DNA from: Tenericutes bacterium HGW-Tenericutes-2
GTDB taxonomy: Bacteria; Bacillota_I; Bacilli_A; Acholeplasmatales; Acholeplasmataceae
Assembly (NCBI GenBank): GCA_002839095.1
Contig: PGXL01000003.1
Location: 119,063 to 183,062 of the forward strand
Direction: 5' to 3'
Length of the DNA stretch: 64,000 nt
The notes beneath the pieces were generated by a model that was given only the letters and a program-made list of their open reading frames with translations, was not told the DNA's origin and did not search any database. This document shows, one piece after another, positions 54,413 to 63,905 of the stretch. Position 1 is the first letter of the stretch. Each line of letters opens with the position of its first letter. Made by a program: the position numbers and the translations under genes.

Positions 54413-55266
54413 TGCAAAATGGAGAAATGAAGGCAAAATCGAAGCCAAAGAAAAAATTCGAGTTTTACTTAGGTATTCCCTATTATGTTGTATTGATATC
54501 ACTTGTTGTCATTCCAATTTTCTTAATGATTGTTTCATCATTTCAATTTGATAATCGCTCAGGAATATATCCTATTAGCTTTACCTTCAATCATTATCTT
54601 GATTTCTTAAGAGCAACATCCTTTGTTCGTGCGATGACATCCTCACTTTGGATAGCAGCAGCAACGACTCTTGTTGCACTTTTGATCGGCTATCCACTTG
54701 CGTATTTCCTGACACAAATGAAGCCAAAAACACAAATTACACTACTTTTATTAATTAATGCACCGATGTGGATTAACATGCTACTTAGAGTACGAGCACT
54801 TGAGCAAATCATTAGAATGTTTTTCCCGTTTTTAATTGATAGCTTTGCAGGAGTTGTATTGGGATTAGTCTATGTATATTTACCATTTATGGTGCTTCCT
54901 ATATATGCAGTGTTATCTAAAATTGACCCTAATCTTATAGAGTCATCTGCAGATTTAGGAGCAAACAAGCTTAAAACAATTACTAAGGTTGTTATTCCAC
55001 TATCTTTATCAGGTGTTTTATCAGGAATTTTAATGGTATTTTTACCAGCAGCAACAACTATCATAATTCCTCAATATTTAGCACCTTCTCAAAATATTTA
55101 TATGATTGGTACCTTAATAGAAAAAAGTGTAATCAATAGTGGAAGAATATCCTATGCATCAGCAGTGGCAATCATTTTATCATTAGTGATTTTAGGTATT
55201 GTTTATTATATTAAAAAACTAGATAAATACAAGGGGGTTAACAGCAATGAAAAAGAAACCCTTTAA
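54412..55266 (+). CDS. potB: spermidine/putrescine ABC transporter permease
   Basis: 284 residues, six TM segments after a basic N-terminus (KAKSKPKKKFEFYLG). The permease EAA-loop is seen as ESSADLGANKLKTITKVVIP. Pairs with PotC to form the polyamine channel. It overlaps potA by one base and potC by 20 bases. Confidence 0.9.
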   Translation: MQNGEMKAKSKPKKKFEFYLGIPYYVVLISLVVIPIFLMIVSSFQFDNRSGIYPISFTFNHYLDFLRATSFVRAMTSSLWIAAATTLVALLIGYPLAYFLTQMKPKTQITLLLLINAPMWINMLLRVRALEQIIRMFFPFLIDSFAGVVLGLVYVYLPFMVLPIYAVLSKIDPNLIESSADLGANKLKTITKVVIPLSLSGVLSGILMVFLPAATTIIIPQYLAPSQNIYMIGTLIEKSVINSGRISYASAVAIILSLVILGIVYYIKKLDKYKGVNSNEKETL

Positions 55267-56059
55267 CCTCTCACAATTTATCTTTCTCATTTTAGTATTT
55301 CTATTTATTTATGCACCAATTATATCGATTGCAGTCTTTTCATTTAATGAAGCAAATTCACTCACTAGATGGGAAGGATTTACATTCGATCGATATATTG
55401 CTTTATTTACAGATCGTGAGCTATTTAATTATTCAAATCCAAGACAAAGCATTGTCTTTATGACTTTATGGATTGCATTAGTATCAACTTTTGTTTCAAC
55501 AGTATTAGGCACATTAGCAGCTATCGCGCTTACTCAAAGTAAAAAGGTAATTCGGGACTTAACAATGACAGTGAATAATATACCGATTGTAAGCCCAGAA
55601 ATTATTACCGCAGTATCTCTACTTGTATTATTTGGTGCATTAAGCATTGCACCTAGCTATAATACAATGCTGCTTGCACATATCGCATTTTCAACACCTT
55701 ATGTATTAATTACTGTTTATCCGAAGGTGAAAAACTTAGATCCAAACATTGCTGATGCAGCATATGACCTTGGTGCTTCACCCTTAAAGGCACTTTTCCT
55801 AGTGATATTACCTCAGATTAAGGTTGCTATCATTGCAGGTGCAGCAATTGCATTTACCATGTCGTTTGATGACTTTATTATTAGTTATTTTGTGGCAGGC
55901 TCTTCAGGAGATAAAAATATATCCATTTACCTTTATACAAATAGATTATCTCCAAAACCAATTATCAATGCGTTATCAACGATTATCTTATTGATTATCG
56001 GTGGTAAGATCACATATGATTATTTCAAAACGAATAAAAAGACGGAGGAATTAGAATGA
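55247..56059 (+). CDS. potC: spermidine/putrescine ABC transporter permease
   Basis: 270 residues, six TM segments; EAA-loop DAAYDLGASPLKALFLVILP; the SFDDFIISYFVAG stretch is characteristic of PotC. AAGGGGG lies upstream of ATG inside the end of potB. Its stop overlaps the potD start by ATGA. Confidence 0.92.
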   Translation: MKKKPFNLSQFIFLILVFLFIYAPIISIAVFSFNEANSLTRWEGFTFDRYIALFTDRELFNYSNPRQSIVFMTLWIALVSTFVSTVLGTLAAIALTQSKKVIRDLTMTVNNIPIVSPEIITAVSLLVLFGALSIAPSYNTMLLAHIAFSTPYVLITVYPKVKNLDPNIADAAYDLGASPLKALFLVILPQIKVAIIAGAAIAFTMSFDDFIISYFVAGSSGDKNISIYLYTNRLSPKPIINALSTIILLIIGGKITYDYFKTNKKTEELE

Positions 56060-57237
56060 AGAAAGTATTAGGTATTATATTATTAACTATATTCGCACTC
56101 GCTTTAGTTGCTTGTGACCAAGGTCCAACATTAAGACTTTATAATTGGGGTGAATATATTGATGACGATTTAGTCAAAGCGTTTGAGGATGAATATGGAG
56201 TAAGAGTGAAACAAATCGCATTTGACTCTAATGAAGTGGCAATCACTCAAATCAAAGCAGGAAATCAATATGACCTAGCAATTCCTAGTGATTATGCGAT
56301 AGAACAGCTTGCAGCAGAAGATCTAATTTTAGAAATAGATTGGTCAAAAATAACAAGTTTTAATCCAAATACAGATTTAGCGGATGGATTATCTTTAATC
56401 CTTACTCAAATGGCTAGTGGTGCAAATGGCTTTGACTTACTGGATTATGCAATTCCTTATTTTTGGGGAAATGTAGGGTTACTCTATAATAAGGAAGTAG
56501 TTTCATCTGAGGACTTAACCGGCTGGGATTTGCTTCACAATTCAGAATATAAAATCGCATTTTATAATAGTTCAAGAGATGCATTCATGCCAGCCCTAAA
56601 GGCAACTGGTGCTCAATCTATTAACAACCCTACAACTGCTGAGTTCAATGCAGCAGTATCCTGGCTAAATACAGGATTAACAACGAATACAGATGTCATT
56701 ACTGATGAAATCTTTGATGCGATGCTAAAGCCTGCTAGATATGATGTTGTTGTTGCATATTCAGGAGATGCGAATTATTTAATGAGTGAAAATGATGATT
56801 TAGGTTTCTTCACTCCTGAAGAAGGATCTAATGTTTTTGTAGATGGTTTTGTAATTCCAAAAAATTCTAACACTGATTTAGCATATGATTTCATTAATTT
56901 CATGTTAACCTATGAAAATGCACTCCAAAATACTGAATATGTTGGTTATTCAACACCTAGAAAAGATGTATTCTTAGATGTGCTTGCTAGTGGTGGTGCA
57001 TTTGAAGATTATAGTGATTCCTATGATGTAAGAATCAATGAGAATGATGAAGTCTATCGATACAATGCAGCGCTTAAGGAGCAAATGGATACAAAGTGGC
57101 AAGAAATACTAGCAAGCAAGGGATATGATGGAGAAGAAGGTTTAGGAGCAGGAGCAATTATTGGAATTGCTATTGTTGTTGTCTTGGTTCTCTCATCAAC
57201 TGCGATATCTATTGTAAAAAAGAAAAGAAGAATATAA
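56056..57237 (+). CDS. potD: polyamine-binding lipoprotein with C-terminal TM
   Basis: 393 residues. The lipobox LVAC gives a lipidated Cys20, so the protein is tethered outside the membrane. LRLYNWGEYID and the following SBP fold match PotD. After the binding domain comes GAGAIIGIAIVVVLVLSSTA (about 365-387) and KKKRRI, a second membrane anchor that PotD of E. coli lacks. The double anchoring suggests a wall-less or thin-walled cell envelope; this is inference. ATGA overlap with potC. Confidence 0.9.
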   Translation: MKKVLGIILLTIFALALVACDQGPTLRLYNWGEYIDDDLVKAFEDEYGVRVKQIAFDSNEVAITQIKAGNQYDLAIPSDYAIEQLAAEDLILEIDWSKITSFNPNTDLADGLSLILTQMASGANGFDLLDYAIPYFWGNVGLLYNKEVVSSEDLTGWDLLHNSEYKIAFYNSSRDAFMPALKATGAQSINNPTTAEFNAAVSWLNTGLTTNTDVITDEIFDAMLKPARYDVVVAYSGDANYLMSENDDLGFFTPEEGSNVFVDGFVIPKNSNTDLAYDFINFMLTYENALQNTEYVGYSTPRKDVFLDVLASGGAFEDYSDSYDVRINENDEVYRYNAALKEQMDTKWQEILASKGYDGEEGLGAGAIIGIAIVVVLVLSSTAISIVKKKRRI

Positions 57238-57250
57238 TTAATTTACAAAT

Positions 57251-57281
57251 AAGACGAAATCCTTTGGGTTTCGTTTTTTTT
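57251..57281 (+). terminator. terminator of the pot operon
   Basis: ACGAAA...TTTCGT with CC/GG inside, followed by eight T. Confidence 0.92.
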
Positions 57282-57311
57282 ATTTCTTTTTAAATTTCAT
57301 TGCTTTAAGGA

Positions 57312-57369
57312 TTGAATTCATATAAAATATGTACGTATGATATAAACGATGTCCGTATATATAGACGGT
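57312..57369 (+). promoter_or_regulatory. promoter and palindromic operator of the MATE gene
   Basis: TTGAAT (57312-57317), 18 bases, TATGAT (57336-57341). The 16-base near-palindrome CCGTATATATAGACGG at 57353-57368 follows just after the expected transcript start. The same 20-base string (57350-57369) occurs upstream of uxaC. Confidence 0.6.
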
Positions 57370-57386
57370 ATGAAATTAGGGTTTAA

Positions 57387-58784
57387 ATGACTGAGAAAAA
57401 ACTATCACCAAAGGAACAAAAAAGAAGACACTATATATTAAATGGAGACCTTTGGAAGGTTATTTTAAGTATTAGTGCTCCATTAGCTGTTTATGGTTTG
57501 TTTAATTACTTATATGGCTTCTTTGACTTATTGATGGTTTCTCATATAGGTGGTAATGAGGTCGCATCGGTTGTCTTTATCGATGAAATCAAGCAAGCGA
57601 TTATGGCCTTTGGCGGTGGGATTGCTGCTGGAGGAACGGTCATTGTTGCTAGACATTATGGTGCTGGTCGTATAGAAGAAGCGAGAAGAAATGCGGGATC
57701 TTCGTTTAGTTTAGCGCTTTTAGTAAGTAGTATCATTGTCCTAATTACCTTAGCTTTTGGAAGGCCACTATTAGCATTACTCAATGCACCCCAGGAAATG
57801 ATTGATGCAGGGATAGGATATTTCAATATTCAAATGATTTCAACTGCACTAATTGCAGTCAATAGTGTATTTATAGGATTAGAAAAGGCAAAGGGAAATA
57901 CCACATTAATTCTTTTACTTAATATTGTTGCAATGATTATTAAGCTCATTTTATCTGCAATCTTTGTTTTTGGTATGGGGCTAGGTGCGATGTATGTTGC
58001 ACTTGCTACGCTCATTGCTCAAGGTTTACTGATGATTGTCGCATTAAAGATTATGTTTTCAAAAAACAATTCATTCCAGATCAAATGGAAGGAACTAGGG
58101 ATTAAAAAGTATTATATACTTCCAATTCTATCCTTATCCATCCCAGTATTTACAGGGAAGTTCTTGTTTAGTCTCGGAAAGGTATTAGTTAATAGTATGG
58201 CTGCTTTATACGGGCCTCTTGCAGTAGCTGCATTTGGAATTGCGATGAAGCTAGGTGGTGGACCTGGTTCGATATCCATTATTTTTGAGGAATCTGAAAT
58301 AAGTATTATCAGTCAGAATTTAGGAAACAGAAATTTGAAGAGAGCGATCAAAACCTATGTGTTCTCACATTTGTATGCATTAATTATTGGTGGAGCTGCA
58401 TTGATTCTTGTTTCTAATATGATGGATAGGATTATTCCTCTTTTTACTACAAGCACTGATCCATATTTTAGACAAATGATCATTGACATTTATTTCTGGG
58501 AGAAGTTCTCCGTTTTAACATCAGCATCTATTGCTGTAATTACTGGAGTATTTATCGGTTTTAAATATACAAAGGTAGCATTTATATTGAATGTAGCAAG
58601 ATTATTTATTTTCAGGTTACCTGTCCTATGGCTTTTTCAAAGATCAGATATTGGATATAAGGCATTAGGCTATGTTATGTTTATTAGTAATGGTTCAACG
58701 ATGGTTTTAGCATTTGTTTTACTTGGATTTTTCTATCATAAAATCAAAAATTATGGCTATATGGATTTGCAACTAGATGCTTAG
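57387..58784 (+). CDS. MATE family efflux transporter
   Basis: 465 residues, about 12 TM segments in two related halves, with IGGNEVASVVFIDEIKQAI after TM1-2 and the AFGIAMKLGGGPGSI stretch in the second half, characteristic of the MATE/NorM-DinF superfamily, antiporters using Na+ or H+. The substrate is unknown. The RBS is weak (AGGG). The operator shared with uxaC (see findings) suggests induction together with uronate use. Confidence 0.85.
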   Translation: MTEKKLSPKEQKRRHYILNGDLWKVILSISAPLAVYGLFNYLYGFFDLLMVSHIGGNEVASVVFIDEIKQAIMAFGGGIAAGGTVIVARHYGAGRIEEARRNAGSSFSLALLVSSIIVLITLAFGRPLLALLNAPQEMIDAGIGYFNIQMISTALIAVNSVFIGLEKAKGNTTLILLLNIVAMIIKLILSAIFVFGMGLGAMYVALATLIAQGLLMIVALKIMFSKNNSFQIKWKELGIKKYYILPILSLSIPVFTGKFLFSLGKVLVNSMAALYGPLAVAAFGIAMKLGGGPGSISIIFEESEISIISQNLGNRNLKRAIKTYVFSHLYALIIGGAALILVSNMMDRIIPLFTTSTDPYFRQMIIDIYFWEKFSVLTSASIAVITGVFIGFKYTKVAFILNVARLFIFRLPVLWLFQRSDIGYKALGYVMFISNGSTMVLAFVLLGFFYHKIKNYGYMDLQLDA

Positions 58785-58848
58785 CCTATAAAGAAAGATA
58801 TTAATTTATTGCTATAGATAAACAAAAAAGTCCTTCATAAGTATTCTT

Positions 58849-58863
58849 ATGAAAGCGCTCTTA
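58849..58863 (+). promoter_or_regulatory. putative cre (CcpA) site before uxaC
   Basis: ATGAAAGCGCTCTTA fits the catabolite-responsive element WTGNAANCGNWNNCW in all but one position and lies 10 bases upstream of the -35 of uxaC. Confidence 0.5.
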
Positions 58864-58872
58864 AAAAAAGTA

Positions 58873-58940
58873 TTGACAACGGTTTCATAAAATGATAAAA
58901 TTAAGGTAGTAATAAACACTGTCCGTATATATAGACGGTT
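58873..58940 (+). promoter_or_regulatory. promoter and palindromic operator of uxaC
   Basis: Perfect TTGACA (58873-58878), 17 bases, TAAAAT (58896-58901). The near-palindrome CCGTATATATAGACGG at 58923-58938 lies about 15 bases after the expected transcript start and is identical to that before the MATE gene. Confidence 0.75.
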
Positions 58941-59081
58941 TAATCAAATAAGGGAACAAAAAGCATAAACATCGAGAGTTTCAAGTGGTTTTAATTTGAA
59001 TTGACTAGAGTATTAGAGAAGAATTAAAGTCAAAATAATGAACTTGAGGCTTTTTTATATGTAAAAATTAAGGAGAAACAA
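58941..59081 (+). other. structured 5' leader of uxaC
   Basis: A 141-base untranslated leader with TTCAAGT near 58979 able to pair with ACTTGA near 59043-59048, followed by CTTTTTTAT. It could be an attenuator; no known class is recognised. Confidence 0.3.
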
Positions 59082-60476
59082 ATGAAATCCTTCATCCATG
59101 ATGACTTTCTACTCCAAAGTGAAGTCGCAAAAAAACTATATCACAATCATGCAAAAACAATGCCAATCATTGATTATCATTGTCACCTCGATCCAAAAGA
59201 AATTTACGAGGATAAAAAATTCAATAATCTATTTGATGCATGGCTATCCGGGGATCACTACAAATGGCGTTTAATGCGTGCAAATGGTATCACTGAGGAT
59301 TATATCACTGGAAACAAGCCAGATTTTGAGAAGTTTATGAAATGGGCTGAGGTTGTTCCTCATTTGGTTGGTAACCCACTTTATCACTGGACACACTTCG
59401 AACTGAAAAGATTTTTTGATGTAGATAAGCTATTAAGTCCTAAAACAGCAGAAGTGATTTATAAAGAAGTGAATCAAAAATTAGAAACATTAACTGCAAG
59501 AAAATTAATTGAAATGAGCAATGTTGATGTCATCTGTACAACTGATGATCCAACAGATACTCTTGAGTGGCATGAAAAGCTAAAAAATGATCCAACCTTT
59601 AAAACGAAAGTACTTCCTGCATTTAGACCAGATAAGGCAATCAATATTGAACTATCATGGTTTCAAGAATGGGTTCTTAAATTAAGTAAGGTTGTTGGCT
59701 ATTCCCTATCAAGCCTAGATTTATTTAAGAAAGCTATAACCGAACGTATTGATTTCTTCCATGAAAGAGGATGCTTATTATCAGATCATGCACTAGATGT
59801 TGTGATGTATGAAAAAGCAACCCCTGAAGAGGTTGCTGCGATTTATGAAAAAGCGATGCAACATGAAGAATTATCGAATAGAGATATTCGTAAATATAAA
59901 GGTTATATGCTAGTCTTCCTTGGTACTGAGTATAACAAGCGTGGTTGGGTTCAACAATACCATATCGGAGCACTTAGAAATCTTTCAGAGCGTATGTTAA
60001 AGAACTTAGGACCTGATACAGGATTTGATGGCATTAATGATGGCTTAATCGCTAGACCATTATCACATCTTTTAGATGCACTGGATTCAACAGGAGAACT
60101 TCCTAAAACAGTACTTTATACCTTGAATCCAAGAGATTTTGAAGTAGCAATCACAATGATGGCAGCATTTCAAGGTGGAGGAATTCCAGGAAAGATTCAA
60201 TTCGGATCTGCTTGGTGGTTCTTAGATACAATCGATGGAATGACAAAACAAATTAAAGCTTTAGGAAATAATGGTTTATTATCGAAATTTGTAGGAATGC
60301 TTACCGATTCAAGAAGTTTTCTATCCTATCCAAGACATGAATATTTTAGAAGACTATTATGTAATATCATTGGTGAACAAGTGACACTCGGATATTACCC
60401 AGAAGATTATGAACTACTCGGAAAAATGGTTGAAAATATATCTTACACAAACGCTAAAACATATTTCAACTTTTAA
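59082..60476 (+). CDS. uxaC: glucuronate/galacturonate isomerase
   Basis: 464 residues. Isomerises D-glucuronate to D-fructuronate and D-galacturonate to D-tagaturonate in the cytosol, the entry step of uronate catabolism. An amidohydrolase-fold metal site is seen in IIDYHCHLDPKEIYE; FLGTEYNKRGWVQQYHIGALRN (split here: GTEYNKRGW, QYHIGALRN) and SRSFLSYPRHEYFRR near the end are standard for UxaC. AAGGAG before ATG. It is under the shared palindromic operator and a possible cre site. The rest of the pathway (uxaB, uxaA, kdgKA) is not in the window. Confidence 0.95.
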   Translation: MKSFIHDDFLLQSEVAKKLYHNHAKTMPIIDYHCHLDPKEIYEDKKFNNLFDAWLSGDHYKWRLMRANGITEDYITGNKPDFEKFMKWAEVVPHLVGNPLYHWTHFELKRFFDVDKLLSPKTAEVIYKEVNQKLETLTARKLIEMSNVDVICTTDDPTDTLEWHEKLKNDPTFKTKVLPAFRPDKAINIELSWFQEWVLKLSKVVGYSLSSLDLFKKAITERIDFFHERGCLLSDHALDVVMYEKATPEEVAAIYEKAMQHEELSNRDIRKYKGYMLVFLGTEYNKRGWVQQYHIGALRNLSERMLKNLGPDTGFDGINDGLIARPLSHLLDALDSTGELPKTVLYTLNPRDFEVAITMMAAFQGGGIPGKIQFGSAWWFLDTIDGMTKQIKALGNNGLLSKFVGMLTDSRSFLSYPRHEYFRRLLCNIIGEQVTLGYYPEDYELLGKMVENISYTNAKTYFNF

Positions 60477-60477
60477 T

Positions 60478-61371
60478 TCATTTGATGGAGCAGTTAAAGT
60501 GTGCCAAACAATAGTTATTTAACTGCTCCACCTCCTCTATTTGAAGTGCTTTCGATAATAGAGAAGGTATAAAAGGAAATTCAAAGAATCTAAGATTTGA
60601 TTTATCCCATGCATCATATCGTTCATTAGAAATTAAGCCTTCAAATTCGCAATGGATAAAGTATGTTGAACCAAATTCTCGCCATGGTCTAGCTAATATA
60701 ACAGGTTCTGAACTTCGATTGATAATCCTTGAACGACTGAAGATGATACCATATGGAAATTCCTCATAGGTTGAGGGTGCAGCTATAAATCCTTTACCGA
60801 TAGAAACAATGACACACTGATTGAAAAGTGCTGTTCCACTTCCAAAAATATAATCTACATCACCCTCAATATAACAATTTTCAAAATAATGATGTAAATG
60901 ATTAGTAAGTCTTTCTTCAATTGGAAGAAACTGATCATATCGAATGGTCAAGTCAACAGGTAATGGACCTAAAAAGATAGTATCTTGATGACCAAGAAGT
61001 TTGCAGTTAACAACTCTTGTATGATTCCCATATAATGTAAGCGCTACTGCCTGACCAATTGTTAAACCAGACCCTGATTCATTTTGAATTGTTAGATTTT
61101 CTAGTAAAACATGATCACCAAGAATCATCACAGTAGAAGTCCTAAATGTATTATATAAAAGACCATCAGCATGCATCTTATAGGAATAATCACTAAAGGT
61201 AATGATGGTTTCATCAGTTTTTGAACCAATAAGTTTTAGATGATTATGCTTTAAACGTAGCTTCTGGGTATATATACCTGATGCCAAGAAAACAGTAATT
61301 TCTTCGTTTAAAGGATAACCATCCAGTATTTCTTGAATGTTATCCTGTGGTTTTAGATGTAATGAAATCAT
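60478..61371 (-). CDS. cytosolic pectin methylesterase (CE8)
   Basis: 297 residues. Removes methyl esters from galacturonan. Pectinesterase signatures are GQAVAL (106-111), GHQDTIF with catalytic Asp130, DYIFGSG with Asp173, and ARPWREFGST. The fold is a right-handed beta-helix. There is no signal peptide, so it should act inside the cell on imported oligomers. ATG 61371 was chosen: AAGGAG lies 9 bases upstream, and the open frame starts before it at TTG 61389. It is convergent with uxaC (stop codons 1 base apart) and divergent from the transporter genes. Confidence 0.9.
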   Translation of the reverse strand: MISLHLKPQDNIQEILDGYPLNEEITVFLASGIYTQKLRLKHNHLKLIGSKTDETIITFSDYSYKMHADGLLYNTFRTSTVMILGDHVLLENLTIQNESGSGLTIGQAVALTLYGNHTRVVNCKLLGHQDTIFLGPLPVDLTIRYDQFLPIEERLTNHLHHYFENCYIEGDVDYIFGSGTALFNQCVIVSIGKGFIAAPSTYEEFPYGIIFSRSRIINRSSEPVILARPWREFGSTYFIHCEFEGLISNERYDAWDKSNLRFFEFPFIPSLLSKALQIEEVEQLNNYCLAHFNCSIK

Positions 61372-61421
61372 AATGGAAGCTCCTTTCAAGTCTACCTATA
61401 TTATATAGAGGAGTTGTTAGT

Positions 61422-61997
61422 TTGACAATTAAAAAATTTATGACATTTGATTTACTCGTCCTAACACTTCTAGCAGTTCTAGTAGACGTGATTGGATACT
61501 TTGCAAGTCTTTCTGACTTAGTATTCTTATACGTGAGTCTATCAATTCCTGTAATACTTATTGCCTATATTAGATGGGGATACAAGGCACTTGTGATTAA
61601 TTTAGTAATCATTATCCTTCATCTCATCCTTTATAGAGGAATTCAAGTGTTACCAATGATTGTTTACCTACTAAGCCTAGGATCGATATCTGTATCTATG
61701 ATTTGGTTTAAGTTAGTCAAGAAAAATGGTATTAAGGATGAAGTTTTACTGATTACATTATATTTCTTAACAGCGTATACAACACTCTTTCTATTACAAG
61801 CGTTCGCTCAATATTTAGAGGGTGGAGAAATTCAATGGATTACCTTACTGATTAGACATAGTGTCAATATTATACTCGGTTGGGTCATCCTAGTGATTGC
61901 ATCCAAGCAACAGGATTTAATGGTGGATATGCATTCCTATTTACTTAAGCAAATTGAAGAAAGAAAAAAAGAGGAAAAGTACGATTATGGCAAATAA
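61422..61997 (+). CDS. membrane protein of the pectin/sugar uptake locus
   Basis: 191 residues, five to six hydrophobic segments, then a charged tail (QIEERKKEEKYDYGK). TTG start with GAGGAG 8 bases upstream. The family was not recognised; pectin loci of Bacillus often have a DUF624 membrane protein (YteU/YesV) in this place, but clear similarity is not seen. It overlaps the permease gene by 11 bases, so is produced with it. Confidence 0.6.
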   Translation: MTIKKFMTFDLLVLTLLAVLVDVIGYFASLSDLVFLYVSLSIPVILIAYIRWGYKALVINLVIIILHLILYRGIQVLPMIVYLLSLGSISVSMIWFKLVKKNGIKDEVLLITLYFLTAYTTLFLLQAFAQYLEGGEIQWITLLIRHSVNIILGWVILVIASKQQDLMVDMHSYLLKQIEERKKEEKYDYGK

Positions 61998-63030
61998 ATT
62001 CAATCGTGATCTAGAAAACTTAACAATTGAACAAATAGAACACGAGCAATTTTTAGAGGAAATTGAACGTACAAAATGGCATCGCTACTGGCAGTCAATC
62101 AAAAAGGATTGGCCACTTTATGCAATGCTTATTCCTGTTTTACTATATTTCTTTATTTTCAGATATATGCCCATTTATGGTATTTTAGCTGCTTTTAAGG
62201 ATCAAAGAGTATTAACAGTTTCGATTGGAAATAGTCCATATGCTGGATTCTATGCATTTAGATCCTTAGTATCTGGAGATTACGCACCAATGTTTTGGCA
62301 GGCATTTAGAAATACGTTTGCGATTTCAATGTATGGTTTAATCTTTGGATTCCCAGTTCCAATTATCCTAGCTTTATTCTTTAGTGAAATTAAGAGTGAT
62401 GTTTACCGCTCCACTGTACAAATACTATCCTATTTACCTAAGTTTATTTCTACGGTTGTTATTACATCTGTTATTACGTTAATGCTTTACGGAGGTAACG
62501 CTCCTCACCAAGCACCTGGCGTACTTGCATCATTTCTTACCAATTTAGGTATGGTTCCTGAGGGAACAAGAATCATGCTCAATCCTCAGTACTTTAGATC
62601 TGTATATATTATCTCAGGTATATGGGAGGGTGCAGGTTATGGTTCGATCGTCTATTTTGCGGCGGTCATGTCAATTAGTCCTACTAATTTTGAAGCTGCA
62701 AGAATTGATGGAGCATCCAAATTATCTCAAATTCGTTATGTAACTCTACCAGGTATGGCACCAACATTAACAATCATGTTGATTCTAAGAATCGGTGAAA
62801 TATTAACCGTTGGCTATGAGAAGGTTATCTTACTTTATAATGTTCAGACCTATTCGACCGCAGATGTTATCTCGACATTTGTTGCGAGAACAGGTGGCTT
62901 GATGGATCCGACAGGTAGCGTCTTAAACGTTGCTGCATCTGCGGATTTGTTTAACTCGATTATTGCTATGTTCTTAGTCTTAGGTGCTAATTTCATCAGT
63001 CGTCGTGTTTCTGACACATCGTTGTTCTAA
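61987..63030 (+). CDS. LplB-type sugar ABC transporter permease
   Basis: 347 residues, six TM segments. YAMLIPVLLYFFIFRYMPIYG and the EAA-loop FEAARIDGASKLSQIRYVTL are the marks of LplB/YteP permeases, which import complex oligosaccharides such as unsaturated (rhamno)galacturonides. The open frame starts earlier at 61954, but ATG 61987 has GAGGA upstream and the usual short charged N-terminus. The solute-binding protein and ATPase are not in the window. Confidence 0.88.
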   Translation: MANKFNRDLENLTIEQIEHEQFLEEIERTKWHRYWQSIKKDWPLYAMLIPVLLYFFIFRYMPIYGILAAFKDQRVLTVSIGNSPYAGFYAFRSLVSGDYAPMFWQAFRNTFAISMYGLIFGFPVPIILALFFSEIKSDVYRSTVQILSYLPKFISTVVITSVITLMLYGGNAPHQAPGVLASFLTNLGMVPEGTRIMLNPQYFRSVYIISGIWEGAGYGSIVYFAAVMSISPTNFEAARIDGASKLSQIRYVTLPGMAPTLTIMLILRIGEILTVGYEKVILLYNVQTYSTADVISTFVARTGGLMDPTGSVLNVAASADLFNSIIAMFLVLGANFISRRVSDTSLF

Positions 63031-63041
63031 GGGGTGAGAAA

Positions 63042-63905
63042 ATGAAGAGACTAGACCGATCAGAATTAATATTTAAGATTATTGCATATTCATTTGCTAC
63101 CCTGTTTGCCCTTGCTGCATTATACCCATTTATTTACACAATATCAGCAGCAGTATCTGGTAAACTCGCATTCTCAAGAGGTGATGTCGTTTTTCTTCCA
63201 GTGGATTTCCAATTGGATGCGATGATTGCAGTCATCTCAGATAAGGGGTTTTGGATAGCTTATACCAATACACTATTCTATACCTTCTTTGGAACGATAT
63301 TCTCGATGGCTTTATCCATAGCTGCAGCCTATGCACTATCTAAGGATAGACTTGTATTTAGAAGACAGATTAACTTTATAATTGTATTTACGATGTGGTT
63401 TTCTGCAGGGTTAATCCCAACCTTCTTAAATTACAAGATGTTTGGAGTCGATTTTAGATGGGGTATCATTTGGGGATTTGGAGTTCAAGCATTTAATGTG
63501 ATCTTGCTTAGAAACTATTTCTCTGGGGTATCTAAGGAAATCGAAGAAGCAGCGATTGTCGATGGTGCAAATGAGTTTCAGGTGTTAACTAATGTCTATC
63601 TACCGATGTCAAAGTCAGCGTTAGCTACTGTAACACTATTCTATGCACTCTCTAGATGGAACGGGTATTTCTGGAATCTAATTCTTGTCAATAATGGATT
63701 AGAGCATCCACTTCAAGTTTATTTAAGAAAGTATTTAACAGAGTTTCTAAACGATGAAAATGCATCGATTACAAACTTGCCTTACTCGCCTTACAGTTAT
63801 ATGTACGCGATGATCATTATGTCTATTATCCCTATAATCATTGTTTATCCTTATTTGCAAAAGTATTTTGCTAGAGGAGTCAATGTCGGTGGGGTTAAGG
63901 AATAA
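63042..63905 (+). CDS. YtcP/LplC-type sugar ABC transporter permease
   Basis: 287 residues, six TM segments; EAA-loop EEAAIVDGANEFQVLTNVYL, then ALSRWNGYFWNLILVNN, typical of YtcP/LplC partners of LplB. RBS AAGGGGTGAG. 11 bases after the LplB-type gene. The next 95 bases to the window end have no visible gene start; the binding protein gene is expected next. Confidence 0.88.
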   Translation: MKRLDRSELIFKIIAYSFATLFALAALYPFIYTISAAVSGKLAFSRGDVVFLPVDFQLDAMIAVISDKGFWIAYTNTLFYTFFGTIFSMALSIAAAYALSKDRLVFRRQINFIIVFTMWFSAGLIPTFLNYKMFGVDFRWGIIWGFGVQAFNVILLRNYFSGVSKEIEEAAIVDGANEFQVLTNVYLPMSKSALATVTLFYALSRWNGYFWNLILVNNGLEHPLQVYLRKYLTEFLNDENASITNLPYSPYSYMYAMIIMSIIPIIIVYPYLQKYFARGVNVGGVKE

